Program-made: the position numbers and the translations under genes | Shown here: one piece after another, positions 52,312 through 60,459 of the stretch | Numbering within the stretch: position 1 is the stretch's first letter | Layout: the number at the start of each line of letters is the position of its first letter | Assembly: GCF_965218685.1 (NCBI RefSeq) | Contig: NZ_OZ244657.1 | Coordinates: 3,286,001-3,350,000 of the forward strand | Reading direction: 5' to 3' | Length of the DNA: 64,000 bases | Source: Thalassobius sp965218685 | Lineage (GTDB): Bacteria; Pseudomonadota; Alphaproteobacteria; Rhodobacterales; Rhodobacteraceae | Notes under the pieces: model-generated | What the model was told of the DNA's origin: nothing | What the model saw: the letters and a program-made list of their open reading frames with translations, nothing else | Databases searched by the model: none

Positions 52312-52899
52312 TCAGCCAAAATCGCGCAGCCGCGCCACATAGCGTGCCAGCGTGTCGATCTCCAGGTTGATGCGATCCCCGACCTTTACATCGCCCCAGG
52401 TGGTCATTTCCTTGGTGTGCGGGATGAAGTTGATGCCGAAATCGCAGCCGTCGACCTCGTTCACGGTCAGCGAGGTGCCGTTCAGCGCGACCGAGCCCTT
52501 GGGCGCGATGTATTTCGCCAGCGCTTCGGGCGCGCGCAGGGTCACGCGGGTGCTGTCACCCTCGTCCACCATAGCGACCACCTCGGCAACGCCATCCACA
52601 TGGCCTGACACGATATGCCCGCCCAGTTCGTCCCCCACTTTCAGAGCACGTTCCAGGTTCACCCGGCGGCCCACGGTCCAATCGCCCAGGTTGGTTTTGG
52701 ACACGCTTTCGGCCGAGATCTCGACATCATACCAATCGGCACCCTTTTCGATCACGGTCAGACAAACCCCGTCACTGGCGATCGAGGCGCCCAGATCCAC
52801 ACCGTCCATGTCATAGCGCGTCTTGATCCGTGCACGCAGATCACCGCGCTGCTCCAGCTCGGTGATTTCGCCAATATCGGTGATGATGCCGGTGAACAT
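52312..52899 (-). CDS. ribE: Riboflavin synthase (alpha subunit)
   Basis: 195 residues. Dismutates two molecules of 6,7-dimethyl-8-ribityllumazine to riboflavin. Two tandem lumazine-binding domains are visible: MFTGIITDIGEITELEQRGD (N-terminal half) and GGHIVSGHVDGVAEVVAMVD (C-terminal half), with conserved SIASDGVCLTV and KGSVALNGTSLTVNEV. ribD and nrdR lie 4.5 kb away, separated by the capsule genes, so the usual nrdR-ribD-ribE order is split here. Confidence 0.97.
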   Translation of the reverse strand: MFTGIITDIGEITELEQRGDLRARIKTRYDMDGVDLGASIASDGVCLTVIEKGADWYDVEISAESVSKTNLGDWTVGRRVNLERALKVGDELGGHIVSGHVDGVAEVVAMVDEGDSTRVTLRAPEALAKYIAPKGSVALNGTSLTVNEVDGCDFGINFIPHTKEMTTWGDVKVGDRINLEIDTLARYVARLRDFG

Positions 52900-53039
52900 G
52901 TCCGTACCCTTTCGCTTGCTTGCTCAATTCCTATCCATCCCCCTCGCCAAGAACAAGCAGGACGCGCCGAGATTGGGCCTTATTTTCGCCGCCCTCAGGC
53001 GTTAAGGTTTTCGCAAAGAGCAGAAGCGAAATTGGCAAA

Positions 53040-54332
53040 ATGCGCCAGAGTACAGACAAAAAGCAGGTATTCCTGTTCCTTCAGGGGCCTCATGGGCCGT
53101 TCTTTCACCGGCTGGGCCAGATGCTGCGCCAGGCAGGGGCGACGGTATGGCGCGTAGGGTTCAACGCCGGAGATCGGGCTTTCTGGTTCCGTGCTCCGGG
53201 CTATATCCCCTTTGATGGATGTCTTGAGGACTGGCCACAGGAATTTGCACGCCTGATCACCGAAAAGGGTGTAACGGATATCGTTCTTTACGGCGATACG
53301 CGCGAAATTCACGCCTCGGCCATCGCTCAGGCCAAAGACGCCGGACTGACGGTGCATGTCTTCGAAGAAGGCTATCTGCGTCCGTTTTGGGTGACCTACG
53401 AGCGTGGAGGCTCGAACGGAAACAGCCGCCTGATGCAGATGACCGTGGCCCAAATGCGCGAGGCGCTGGCCAGTTCGGACATGGACACGCCGGTACCGCC
53501 TGCCAATTGGGGGGACATGCGCCAGCACATCTTTTACGGCGCGCTCTACCATTGGTTCGTGATGTTCCGGAACGGCGATTACCCGCAGTTCCGCACCCAC
53601 CGGGACCTGTCTGTCAGCAAGGAATTCTCGCTTTATTTCAAACGCTTGCTTTTAATGCCCATTCACTGGACCAAGCGACGTCTGTCCGAACGGCGCATTC
53701 GCAATGGTGGCTTTCCCTATCACCTGGCGTTGCTTCAGCTAGAGCATGACAGCGCGTTCCGCATGCACTCACCCTTTGATAAGATGACCGAATTCGTAGA
53801 CACGGTGCTGCACGGTTTTGCCGAAGGTGCGCCGCGGCACCATCATATCGTCTTTAAGGCGCACCCGCTGGAAAGCGGCCAGATGCCCTTGGCCCGCCAC
53901 ATCCGCGAGATGGCCAAAACTCTGGGGCTTGAAGGGCGCGTGCATTTCGTGCGGGGCGGTAAGCTGGCGAAATTGCTGAACGACGCCCGCAGCGCGGTGA
54001 CAGTAAACTCGACTGCCGCACAGCAGGTGCTTTGGCGGGGCATTCCGCTCAAGGCGTTTGGCACGGCCGTCTATGACAGGCCCGAATTCGTCTCGACCCA
54101 GCCCCTGCCCGAGTTTTTCGCCTGCGCCAGCCGCCCCGATCTGGCGGCCTATCGCGATTATCGGCTGTACCTGCTTGAAACCAGTCAGATTCCCGGTGGA
54201 TTCTATTCAGCCCGCGGTCGCCGGCAGTTGATGCGCCAGATCGTGGACCTGATGCTAACAAGCGATGATCCCTACGACGCGTTGGTGCATAAAACAGCGG
54301 CACCACGGCAACAGTTGCGATTGGTGCGCTAA
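53040..54332 (+). CDS. kpsS: KpsS-type capsule polysaccharide modification protein (Kdo transferase family)
   Basis: 430 residues. It begins VFLFLQGPHGPFFHRLGQML and contains VFEEGYLRPFWVTYERGGSN, HHIVFKAHPLESGQMP and TVNSTAAQQVLWRGIPLKAFG, landmarks of the KpsS family. In group 2 capsules KpsS, with KpsC, builds the poly-Kdo linker on a lipid at the inner membrane, starting the anchor for the capsule. ATG 53040 (MRQSTDK) is chosen because it begins the conserved N-terminus. Followed by a polysaccharide export gene and kpsC. Confidence 0.93.
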   Translation: MRQSTDKKQVFLFLQGPHGPFFHRLGQMLRQAGATVWRVGFNAGDRAFWFRAPGYIPFDGCLEDWPQEFARLITEKGVTDIVLYGDTREIHASAIAQAKDAGLTVHVFEEGYLRPFWVTYERGGSNGNSRLMQMTVAQMREALASSDMDTPVPPANWGDMRQHIFYGALYHWFVMFRNGDYPQFRTHRDLSVSKEFSLYFKRLLLMPIHWTKRRLSERRIRNGGFPYHLALLQLEHDSAFRMHSPFDKMTEFVDTVLHGFAEGAPRHHHIVFKAHPLESGQMPLARHIREMAKTLGLEGRVHFVRGGKLAKLLNDARSAVTVNSTAAQQVLWRGIPLKAFGTAVYDRPEFVSTQPLPEFFACASRPDLAAYRDYRLYLLETSQIPGGFYSARGRRQLMRQIVDLMLTSDDPYDALVHKTAAPRQQLRLVR

Positions 54333-54426
54333 CGGGCACAACCTGTAGCGCTGGATTTTTCCCACGGATTCCGGTAAGTTGTCCGCAATAATATTGAGGC
54401 AGAAAATAGGTCGAGGAGACCAAGCA

Positions 54427-55560
54427 GTGACTTCCCAAGCGACTCGACGGGTGAAATCCGTCGCTTTTCTGGTGATCGTGGCCGTTGTTGCGGCCTGTGG
54501 ATTGCCGCGTACGGGCCCGACCAAACGCGAGATTTACGCGGGCTCGGTGCAGCGTGAAGGCGATGCCTTCATCGTTTCCGTAAATGACCGCGTTACGCGC
54601 GCGACCTCGGTCGTGCCGGCGCTTGGCTTTGGCAGCAATTTCACCCGCGCAGGCAAGCTGGGCTCGGACATTATCCGCCCCGGTGATACGTTGGGCCTGA
54701 CCGTCTGGGAAAACGTCGAAGACGGGCTGCTGGCCGGTGCCGCGGCGAACTCGACCTCGCTGGAGGAAGTGCAAGTCGACGGATCGGGCTTTATCTTCGT
54801 GCCCTACGCGGGCCGCATCCGTGCTGCCGGCAACACCCCCGAGGCGCTGCGCCGCATCATCACCAAGAAATTGGAAGACCAGACCCCAGACCCGCAGGTG
54901 CAGGTGCGCCGGATGGCCGGGGACGGCTCGACCGTGTCGCTGGTCGGCTCGATCGGCTCGCAAGGTGTGTTTGCGATTGAACGCCCCACCCGTACCCTGG
55001 CCACCATGCTGGCCCGCGCGGGCGGCGTGACCATCGAACCCGAGATCGCGCAGATCACCGTCATCCGCGGCAATTCACGCGGCAAGATCTGGCTGCAGGA
55101 CCTGTATGAACACCCCGAGCTGGACATCGCCCTGCGTGGCGGTGACCGGATCCTGGTCGAAGGCGACACCCGTTCGTTCACCGCGCTTGGTGCCACGGGC
55201 AGCCAAAGCCGCGTAAATTTCGAAAGCAAGTCGGTTTCCGCCATCGAGGCAATTGCCCAGGTGGGTGGCCTTGTGCCCACGGCCGCAGACCCCACCGGCG
55301 TGTTCATCTTGCGTAACGAGCCGGCCGAAATTGCGAACCAGGTGCTGGGACGCTCGGATCTGGTGGGCGAGCAGCGCATGGTCTACGTGCTGGACCTGAC
55401 CAAGCCTAACGGCATGTTCATGGCCCGCGACTTCGCCGTCCGGGACGAGGACACGCTGTATGTGACCGAGGCTCCGTTCACTCAATGGGACAAGACGATC
55501 GCCGCGACCTTCGGCTCGCTCAGCACCGTCAGCTCGGTTCAATCTCTGGGCGGGAGCTAA
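54427..55560 (+). CDS. Polysaccharide export outer-membrane lipoprotein (Wza/KpsD family)
   Basis: 377 residues. GTG start at 54427 preceded by GAGGAG at proper spacing; earlier starts lack this. Lipoprotein signal with acylation Cys in VAVVAACGLPRTG (about residue 25). The polysaccharide export domain follows (IRPGDTLGLTVWENVEDGLL, then VQVDGSGFIFVPYAGRIRA) and SLBB-type repeats (VSLVGSIGSQGVFAIERPTR and RSFTALGATGSQSRV). It should form the outer membrane channel for capsule export, between kpsS and kpsC. Confidence 0.93.
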   Translation: MTSQATRRVKSVAFLVIVAVVAACGLPRTGPTKREIYAGSVQREGDAFIVSVNDRVTRATSVVPALGFGSNFTRAGKLGSDIIRPGDTLGLTVWENVEDGLLAGAAANSTSLEEVQVDGSGFIFVPYAGRIRAAGNTPEALRRIITKKLEDQTPDPQVQVRRMAGDGSTVSLVGSIGSQGVFAIERPTRTLATMLARAGGVTIEPEIAQITVIRGNSRGKIWLQDLYEHPELDIALRGGDRILVEGDTRSFTALGATGSQSRVNFESKSVSAIEAIAQVGGLVPTAADPTGVFILRNEPAEIANQVLGRSDLVGEQRMVYVLDLTKPNGMFMARDFAVRDEDTLYVTEAPFTQWDKTIAATFGSLSTVSSVQSLGGS

Positions 55561-55565
55561 GCCAC

Positions 55566-57449
55566 TTGTCCACGGACACGAACGACACGGCCGCTGCGGG
55601 GGATGCCTCGCGGCGGCTTAACTTTTTCGACGGCCAGCAATCCTATGACCAATGCGTGTCACATATCCTGCATCTGGCCGGGTACAACGCTTCGGATCCG
55701 CCGCTGGTCGAGGACGCTTTCCTGCGTTCGCTTTTCCCCGGTCAGGCCGAGCCCCCAGCGGGCCTGCTGATCGACGCAAAAGGCGCACATTACGACCCTG
55801 CCCAGCCTTCGGAATTGGAAGAGTTGCTGCGCTCTCATCCGCTGGACGACAGCCACCTTCTGAACCGCGCGCGGGCTTGTATCGAACGCCTGCATGAGGC
55901 TGAGATAAGCCAATATTCCGGCTTTGACCCATCCGCCCCCCTGCCCGATCCGGGCTATGTTCTGGTGATCGACCAACCCCGTGGGGATGCCAGCGTGACC
56001 GGGGGCGGCGCGGACATCAATTCGTTCCGCGAGATGCTGTATTACGCGCAAGAGGATAACCCCGGCGCCCGGATCGTCCTGATGCCCCCGCCCGAGGGAA
56101 CGCGGGGCTATCTGTCCGATCAAGCGCCCATTGCGCAAATCAGCCGGTGCGCAGATGCAGCCTCGTCATGGGGTCTGCTGAAGGGGGCAACGCAGGTTTA
56201 CACGGTTTGCTCTCAAATGGGGTTCGAGGCCATTCTGGCCGGACACCGCCCGCATGTTTACGGCCGCCCGTTTTATGCAGGCTGGGACCTGACACAGGAT
56301 TTTCACCCCCAACCACGGCGCGGGCGCAAGCTGACCCGCGCGCAGCTGTTTGCGGCGGCGATGATCCTTTATCCGGTGTGGTATGATCCTTATCGCGACC
56401 AGTTGTGCCAGCTTGAGGACGTGATCGACGGGCTGGAAGCGCGCGCCCGCGCCTGGCGCGAGGATCACCTGGGCTGGACGGCTACAGGGATGCGCCTGTG
56501 GAAACGCAAGGCGCTGAATGGATTCTTCGGCTCGGTCCATCCGGTGCGGTTTGGCCCTGCAAAACCGCCGCGTCGACAGATGGTCTGGGCCGGTCAGGCG
56601 AACAAAGCCCCGGACGCAGTGCGGATCGAAGACGGTTTCTTGCGCTCGCGCGGGCTGGGGGCCGACTTGGTGCCGCCGCTTAGCCTTGCTTGCGATGATC
56701 TGGGCATTTACTACGATCCGACCACGCCCAGCCGGCTGGAGCATTGGATCACCAAACGCGCCGATCTGCGCGGTGACCAGCTGGACCGCGCCCGCGACCT
56801 GATCCACGCCATCACCACTCGAGGGTTAAGCAAATACAACCCGACGGGCCCGCAATCCAAGCTGCCAGCGGGGCGCAAAATCCTGGTGCCAGGCCAGGTC
56901 GAAGATGATGCCTCGATCCGATTGGGCTGCGTGGACGTGCGCACCAATCAACAACTGCTGGACACCGCCCGCAAGGCCAATCCCGACGCCGTGATCCTGT
57001 ACAAGCCGCACCCCGATGTGTTGGCTGGTCTACGCCCGGGTGTGGTGGATGCTACCGCTGCTGACATGGTCGTGACGGGCGATCCTGCGCCGCTGCTGGA
57101 ACAGATCGACGGGCTGTGGACCATGACCTCGACCTTAGGTTTCGAGGCCCTGCTGCATGGGGTCAAGGTGACGACGCTGGGGGTGCCTTTTTACGCTGGC
57201 TGGGGGCTGACCCGCGACCTGGCGCCGATCCCTGAACGGCGGCGTGTTCAGGTTTCGCTTGAGGGGCTGGTTCACGCCTGCCTGATCGACTATCCGCGCT
57301 ATCACGACCCGGTCACAGGGCAAGCCTGCCCCGCCGAGGTGATCGTGGACCGCCTGACCACGGGCGAGGGCCTTCGGTCCGGCACCGGTCTGCATCTGCT
57401 AGCCTGGACTCAGCGTCGTTTGTCTGGGTTTTCCCAATTGTGGCGGTAA
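55566..57449 (+). CDS. kpsC: KpsC-type capsule polysaccharide biosynthesis protein (bifunctional Kdo transferase)
   Basis: 627 residues. TTG start at 55566, preceded by GGGAG about 9 bases away, 5 bases after the export gene stop; no ATG or GTG fits better. The protein is a tandem duplication: PFYAGWDLTQDF in the first half (about 235-250) and PFYAGWGLTRDL in the second (about 545-557), with paired LGFEALL and MGFEAIL stretches. In E. coli KpsC the two halves are separate beta-Kdo transferases that alternate linkages. No kpsM/kpsT ABC transporter genes are adjacent. Confidence 0.93.
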   Translation: MSTDTNDTAAAGDASRRLNFFDGQQSYDQCVSHILHLAGYNASDPPLVEDAFLRSLFPGQAEPPAGLLIDAKGAHYDPAQPSELEELLRSHPLDDSHLLNRARACIERLHEAEISQYSGFDPSAPLPDPGYVLVIDQPRGDASVTGGGADINSFREMLYYAQEDNPGARIVLMPPPEGTRGYLSDQAPIAQISRCADAASSWGLLKGATQVYTVCSQMGFEAILAGHRPHVYGRPFYAGWDLTQDFHPQPRRGRKLTRAQLFAAAMILYPVWYDPYRDQLCQLEDVIDGLEARARAWREDHLGWTATGMRLWKRKALNGFFGSVHPVRFGPAKPPRRQMVWAGQANKAPDAVRIEDGFLRSRGLGADLVPPLSLACDDLGIYYDPTTPSRLEHWITKRADLRGDQLDRARDLIHAITTRGLSKYNPTGPQSKLPAGRKILVPGQVEDDASIRLGCVDVRTNQQLLDTARKANPDAVILYKPHPDVLAGLRPGVVDATAADMVVTGDPAPLLEQIDGLWTMTSTLGFEALLHGVKVTTLGVPFYAGWGLTRDLAPIPERRRVQVSLEGLVHACLIDYPRYHDPVTGQACPAEVIVDRLTTGEGLRSGTGLHLLAWTQRRLSGFSQLWR

Positions 57450-57450
57450 C

Positions 57451-58542
57451 TTACGCTCGTTGCCAGCGGTGTAATACATCCGAGCCAACCCGGCGCGTTT
57501 CAATAAGGTCAAAGCGCGGCGCTTGGGACAGCCGGTCCAGACCCAGCGCACCAAGCGACGGGCGCCCCTCGGCCCCCAGCGCGACACCGGCGGTGAATCC
57601 CACCAGTTCGTCCACAAGATCTGCCGCCAGAAACGAGGCCGCCAGCATCCCGCCACCCTCGCAAAAGACGCGGGTCAGACCCTGCGCGCCCAGATTTTCC
57701 AACGCCGAGGCAGGATCAATCTGACGCCCTTGCAGGCGACACTCCAGCAGGATCGCGCCAAGACCTGTCCAAGCCTCCAGCAGGTTGGGATCGGTGCCAG
57801 GTCCATGGCAAATCCAGACGGGCACGTCCTTGGCCGTCCGCGCCAGGTTGCCCATCAGCGGCAGGTCCAGATGGCGCGAGATCACCACACGCACCGGCTG
57901 CCGCGCGGGCGTAAAGCTGCGCACGTTCAGTGAAGGATCATCCGCCCGCGCCGTGCCGCCGCCCACCATCACTGCGTCATGCATGGCCCGCTGTGCCTGT
58001 ACCACCTGACGCGCCTGCGCCCCGGTGATCCACTGGCTTTCGCCGCTGGCCGTGGCGATACGACCGTCAAAGCTGTTGGCCAGTTTCAGGGTCAGCCACG
58101 GACGCCCAATCGCATTACGCTGAAAGAAGCCTGCGTTGTCGCGCATTGCCTCATCGGCCAAAAGGCCCGTTTTCACTTCGATCCCGGCGGCGCGCAGCAT
58201 GTCGAAACCCTGCCCGCTGACCCGTGGGTCATTGTCCGTTAAAGGGGACACCACGCGCACCACACCCGCGTCAATCAAGGCTTGCGAACAGGGCGGTGTC
58301 TGTCCGTGATGGCTACAGGGTTCCAACGTCACATAGGCCGTGGCCCCGCGCGCCAAATCACCTGCCTGAGCCAGCGCCTGCGTTTCCGCATGAGGCCGCC
58401 CGCCCGGCGCTGTCCAGCCGCGCCCGACAATACGCCCCTCGCGCACAATAACGCAGCCCACAGCGGGGTTCGGCCAGGTGTTCCCCAGTCCGCGCCGGCC
58501 CAAAGACAGGGCCAGCCGCATGTAACGCTGATCGGTGCTCAC
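57451..58542 (-). CDS. ribD: Bifunctional riboflavin biosynthesis deaminase/reductase
   Basis: 363 residues. The N-terminal deaminase domain carries the zinc site (HAETQALAQA and LEPCSHHGQTPPC); the C-terminal reductase domain uses NADPH (LANSFDGRIATASGESQWIT, then VMVGGGTARADDPSLNVR). The two act in series on the pyrimidine intermediate in riboflavin synthesis. It overlaps nrdR by four bases (ATGA). Its stop and the convergent kpsC stop are one base apart. Confidence 0.96.
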   Translation of the reverse strand: MSTDQRYMRLALSLGRRGLGNTWPNPAVGCVIVREGRIVGRGWTAPGGRPHAETQALAQAGDLARGATAYVTLEPCSHHGQTPPCSQALIDAGVVRVVSPLTDNDPRVSGQGFDMLRAAGIEVKTGLLADEAMRDNAGFFQRNAIGRPWLTLKLANSFDGRIATASGESQWITGAQARQVVQAQRAMHDAVMVGGGTARADDPSLNVRSFTPARQPVRVVISRHLDLPLMGNLARTAKDVPVWICHGPGTDPNLLEAWTGLGAILLECRLQGRQIDPASALENLGAQGLTRVFCEGGGMLAASFLAADLVDELVGFTAGVALGAEGRPSLGALGLDRLSQAPRFDLIETRRVGSDVLHRWQRA

Positions 58543-59006
58543 TCTTCCGGCGGAACGTCTGGGCGCAGTTCCGAGACGAACTTGTCAAAGTCATCCGCCG
58601 CCTGGAAGTTCTTGTAAACGCTGGCAAAACGAACGTAGGCCACGGTGTCGATGCGGGCCAGCGCCTCCATCACGATCTCGCCGATGGTTTTACTGGGGAT
58701 GTCGGTTTCGCCCATGCTCTCCAGCCGCCGCACGATGCCGCTGATCATCTGGTCGATACGCTCGGGGTCGACGGGGCGTTTTTGCATGGAAATCCGGATC
58801 GAGCGCTCCAGCTTGGGCCGGTCGAAATCTTCGCGGCGACCGTTGGATTTAATCACCACCAAATCGCGCAGCTGCACGCGTTCGTAGGTCGTGAAACGCC
58901 CCCCGCAGGCCGGGCAAAACCGCCGCCTCCGGATCGAGACGTGATCCTCGGCCGGACGTGAATCTTTCACCTGAGTGTCAATATTTCCGCAAAACGGGCA
59001 ACGCAT
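58539..59006 (-). CDS. nrdR: Transcriptional repressor NrdR
   Basis: 155 residues. Zinc ribbon at the N-terminus (Cys3, Cys6 in MRCPFCG; Cys31, Cys34 in FCPACGGRFTTYE) and an ATP-cone domain (DLVVIKSNGRREDFDRPKLE onward). Represses ribonucleotide reductase genes in response to dATP/ATP. Coupled to ribD, the usual bacterial arrangement. A perfect DnaA box and a palindrome lie upstream of its start, so its own control may be tied to replication. Confidence 0.97.
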   Translation of the reverse strand: MRCPFCGNIDTQVKDSRPAEDHVSIRRRRFCPACGGRFTTYERVQLRDLVVIKSNGRREDFDRPKLERSIRISMQKRPVDPERIDQMISGIVRRLESMGETDIPSKTIGEIVMEALARIDTVAYVRFASVYKNFQAADDFDKFVSELRPDVPPEE

Positions 59007-59039
59007 TGCAGGTCCCCTTCTTTCTTCACCGCCTCTGGT

Positions 59040-59066
59040 GTTGGGTTCAGGCCCAACTTATCCACA
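59040..59066. promoter_or_regulatory. Palindrome and consensus DnaA box upstream of nrdR
   Basis: A palindrome with arms GTTGGG (59040-59045) and CCCAAC (59052-59057) and a 6-base spacer is followed directly by TTATCCACA (59058-59066), the exact DnaA-box consensus. The pair lies 34-60 bases before the nrdR start, within the expected promoter. Control of nrdR by DnaA is inference. Confidence 0.45.
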
Positions 59067-59140
59067 GCCACTATAGGTCAGCCGCTAGAGTTTGGGTAGG
59101 GGGGAAATGCAACCGCTAGATTAAGGGGCTGAGCGCCGAT

Positions 59141-59551
59141 TCAGGCCAGATGCGCGGCCACTTGGCGGCTGTGCGGCGCGGTGCGATGCTCGAACAGATA
59201 GATGCCCTGCCAGGTGCCCAGAACGGGGCGACCACCCGCGACCGGAATGGACAAGCTGACCGGCATCATCGCCGCCTTGATATGGGCGGGCATGTCGTCG
59301 GGGCCTTCGTAGGTATGGGTCAGATAGGACATGGAGGGATCAGTGGTCGGAGGCACCAGACGCGCGAAATAGTTGCGCAGATCGGTCTGCACCTCGGGGT
59401 CGGCGTTTTCCTGAATCAGCAGACTGCACGAGGTATGCCGGACGAACAGCGTCAGCAGCCCATCGCCATGCCTCGAGGCCCAGCGGGTCACATCCCGCGT
59501 GAACTCATACAGGCCTTGGCCGCGGGTCTGGATCGAGAAAGTGGTTTGCAT
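59141..59551 (-). CDS. YjbQ/UPF0047 family protein
   Basis: 136 residues of the YjbQ fold: LTLFVRHTSCSLLIQENADP, then TYEGPDDMPAHIKAAMM and LGTWQGIYLFEHR. The His/Glu-rich pocket (HTSC, ENAD, EHR) is the family's ligand site; some members show weak thiamine-phosphate synthase activity, others have no known role. It stands alone on the minus strand; 65 bases upstream the PIN-like gene starts in the opposite direction. Confidence 0.93.
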   Translation of the reverse strand: MQTTFSIQTRGQGLYEFTRDVTRWASRHGDGLLTLFVRHTSCSLLIQENADPEVQTDLRNYFARLVPPTTDPSMSYLTHTYEGPDDMPAHIKAAMMPVSLSIPVAGGRPVLGTWQGIYLFEHRTAPHSRQVAAHLA

Positions 59552-59616
59552 GTTTTTGGCGAAGCTTTTCCAGTGTATCCTGGGATTTCTAGCAAGAATA
59601 GGAAACTAACAACGGC

Positions 59617-60459
59617 GTGCAACAACTACCCTACGTTTACCTGGATACTGGCGCACTTTCTTTCTTCTCCAAGAATGATGTTATGAGCGACTTAGTCGAA
59701 CAATTCGGCCTTGGCTTTGCGTTTTCCGGTGCAACAATTGGAGACAGGTATAGTGCAACGAAAAACCAGCGCGAGTTTGAGTTCTTGCAACAACGAAAGG
59801 CTGTCTTTCTCGAACCAAATAACAGAGGTAGGCTCGAAGTTCACATTGACGCAGACCCGTCAATTCTGTTGCAAAGATATGATCCGTTCGATGAGAAGTT
59901 CCTTGGGAGCATTCTAAATCGCGTTGCTGGTGGAGGCCCCGACATAAGCGACAAACAGGCAATTTTACGGATACTGGAAACCATTCCGAACTTGCCCAAA
60001 AGCCTAATAGAGAAATTGGTCGACAGTCGGGTAGGCCCGACAGTGAGTACCAGGAATGCCGCGAGAAAGGCTTTGTACGACCACCCAAAACTGAATGAGA
60101 ATGAATCTCTAAAGTCGTATTTGGCGCGCATTCTTCCCAAAGCTGCGGCAGCATATGAAGAAGTATTCCCAATCAAACCGCCCGAAAACTTTGATCAGCT
60201 TAGACTTGCTTCGCTGTCGCTCAATCTGATCGACGAACCCGCAAAAGGGTTACAAGGAGAGAGGAATAGCGCTAGCAAGCGGGAGGTTTTGGACGGGCAT
60301 CATATCGCATGCGCACTTCACTGCGCCTTGTTTCTCACCACTGACAAGTCCACCTTAAAAAAGCACAAGATTTTAGCGGACTATTGGGCAATTCAGTCGA
60401 TAAGCGTTTTTCTAGAACGCATAAAAAGGCGCCCCATGGGGCGCCTTTGTAATTACTGA
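59617..60459 (+). CDS. PIN-like domain protein in AT-richer DNA, reading into the rpoD terminator
   Basis: 280 residues; GTG start at 59617 with AGGAAA upstream at loose spacing. The N-terminal YLDTGALSFF (Asp10) and the C-terminal DGHHIACALHCALFLTTDKS (Asp226, Asp243) match the acidic residues of a PIN nuclease-like fold, with a long helical insert between them. I cannot assign a subfamily. Four 60-base lines I counted have 50-55 percent G+C against 60 percent in a nearby line, which suggests recent acquisition. The last eleven residues (from about 270) are encoded by the rpoD terminator palindrome, so the native end may have been replaced or lost. No partner antitoxin gene is visible. Confidence 0.7.
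   Translation: MQQLPYVYLDTGALSFFSKNDVMSDLVEQFGLGFAFSGATIGDRYSATKNQREFEFLQQRKAVFLEPNNRGRLEVHIDADPSILLQRYDPFDEKFLGSILNRVAGGGPDISDKQAILRILETIPNLPKSLIEKLVDSRVGPTVSTRNAARKALYDHPKLNENESLKSYLARILPKAAAAYEEVFPIKPPENFDQLRLASLSLNLIDEPAKGLQGERNSASKREVLDGHHIACALHCALFLTTDKSTLKKHKILADYWAIQSISVFLERIKRRPMGRLCNY
60425..60448 (-). terminator. rpoD intrinsic terminator, perfect palindrome
   Basis: A 24-base perfect palindrome with 12-base arms starting AAAGGCGCCCCA (60425-60436), followed on the minus strand by TT. It lies 5 bases after the rpoD stop and inside the PIN-like reading frame. It should also act on plus-strand transcripts, where TTTG follows. Confidence 0.85.
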
